From NCBI GenBank assembly GCA_947258465.1, contig CAMYIQ010000197.1, positions 1-6,072 on the forward strand: 6,072 nucleotides of DNA. Direction: 5' to 3'. Of the stretch, positions 6,040-6,072 are shown one piece after another. Source of the stretch: an uncultured Erythrobacter sp. Its GTDB lineage: Bacteria > Pseudomonadota > Alphaproteobacteria > Sphingomonadales > Sphingomonadaceae. Below the pieces are notes generated by a model. The model saw only the letters and a list, made by a program, of their open reading frames with translations, was not told the origin of the DNA and made no database searches. The translations under genes were made by a program, and so were the position numbers. How positions within the stretch are numbered: position 1 is the first letter of the stretch; every line of letters starts with the position of its first letter.

Positions 6040-6072
6040 GGGCTGAAGAAATTTGTCCCCGAGCCTTGCCCC

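Larger units (their letters stand above)
5861..6072. other. Gene-free tail of the integrase region
   Basis: No convincing gene is seen here on either strand. The stretch holds a two-layer hairpin at 5893-5934, a short odd palindrome CCGTG-G-CACGG at 5964-5974, and an AT-rich patch with inverted repeats at 5998-6039. No second copy of the tRNA-Tyr 3' end is visible, so the right attachment site is not in the window. Confidence 0.5.

Noticed and set aside
4443..6072. CRISPR array or defence gene cluster in the mobile region.
   Set aside because: The repeats are 11 bases with no regular spacers, and the only gene visible is the integrase.

Overview
The window looks like alphaproteobacterial chromosome, most likely Sphingomonadales (an Erythrobacter-like lineage is my best guess). 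The basis is high GC content, the style of the Lon and HU proteins, and the order lon, hupB, lipoprotein, rlmB, tRNA-Tyr. This placement is inference from sequence character; no database comparison was possible.

Layout: (1) 1-1909, plus strand: the 3' four-fifths of lon, the ATP-dependent protease, entering from the left and closed by an intrinsic terminator near 1947-1972. (2) 2166-2438, plus strand: hupB, a 90-residue HU nucleoid protein, with its own promoter, a nested palindrome just upstream of it, and a strong terminator at 2500-2533. lon followed by hupB is a widely conserved pair. (3) 2556-4215, minus strand: a two-gene unit reading leftward, rlmB (23S rRNA 2'-O-methyltransferase) followed 19 bases later by an uncharacterised secreted lipoprotein; it converges on hupB. 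(4) 4357-4442, plus strand: tRNA-Tyr(GUA) with encoded CCA, divergent from rlmB. (5) 4443-6072: DNA of a different character, beginning directly at the tRNA 3' end. It holds an AT-richer leader with four copies of an 11-base repeat, a 403-residue P4-type tyrosine integrase with a complete catalytic set, and a gene-free stretch full of inverted repeats up to the window end.

Regions 1-4 are ordinary housekeeping chromosome: proteolysis, nucleoid structure, rRNA modification, tRNA and one envelope protein. Region 5 is the left edge of an integrated element (genomic island or prophage) that used tRNA-Tyr as its attachment site. Its cargo and right end lie beyond the window, so no new system can be described from what is visible. 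The most interesting local signal is the integrase leader: the repeats can form two mutually exclusive hairpins, one of which would bury the integrase ribosome binding site. The same repeats could instead be protein-binding sites at the attachment region. The palindromes at 5998-6039 look like an operator for a gene just beyond the right edge.
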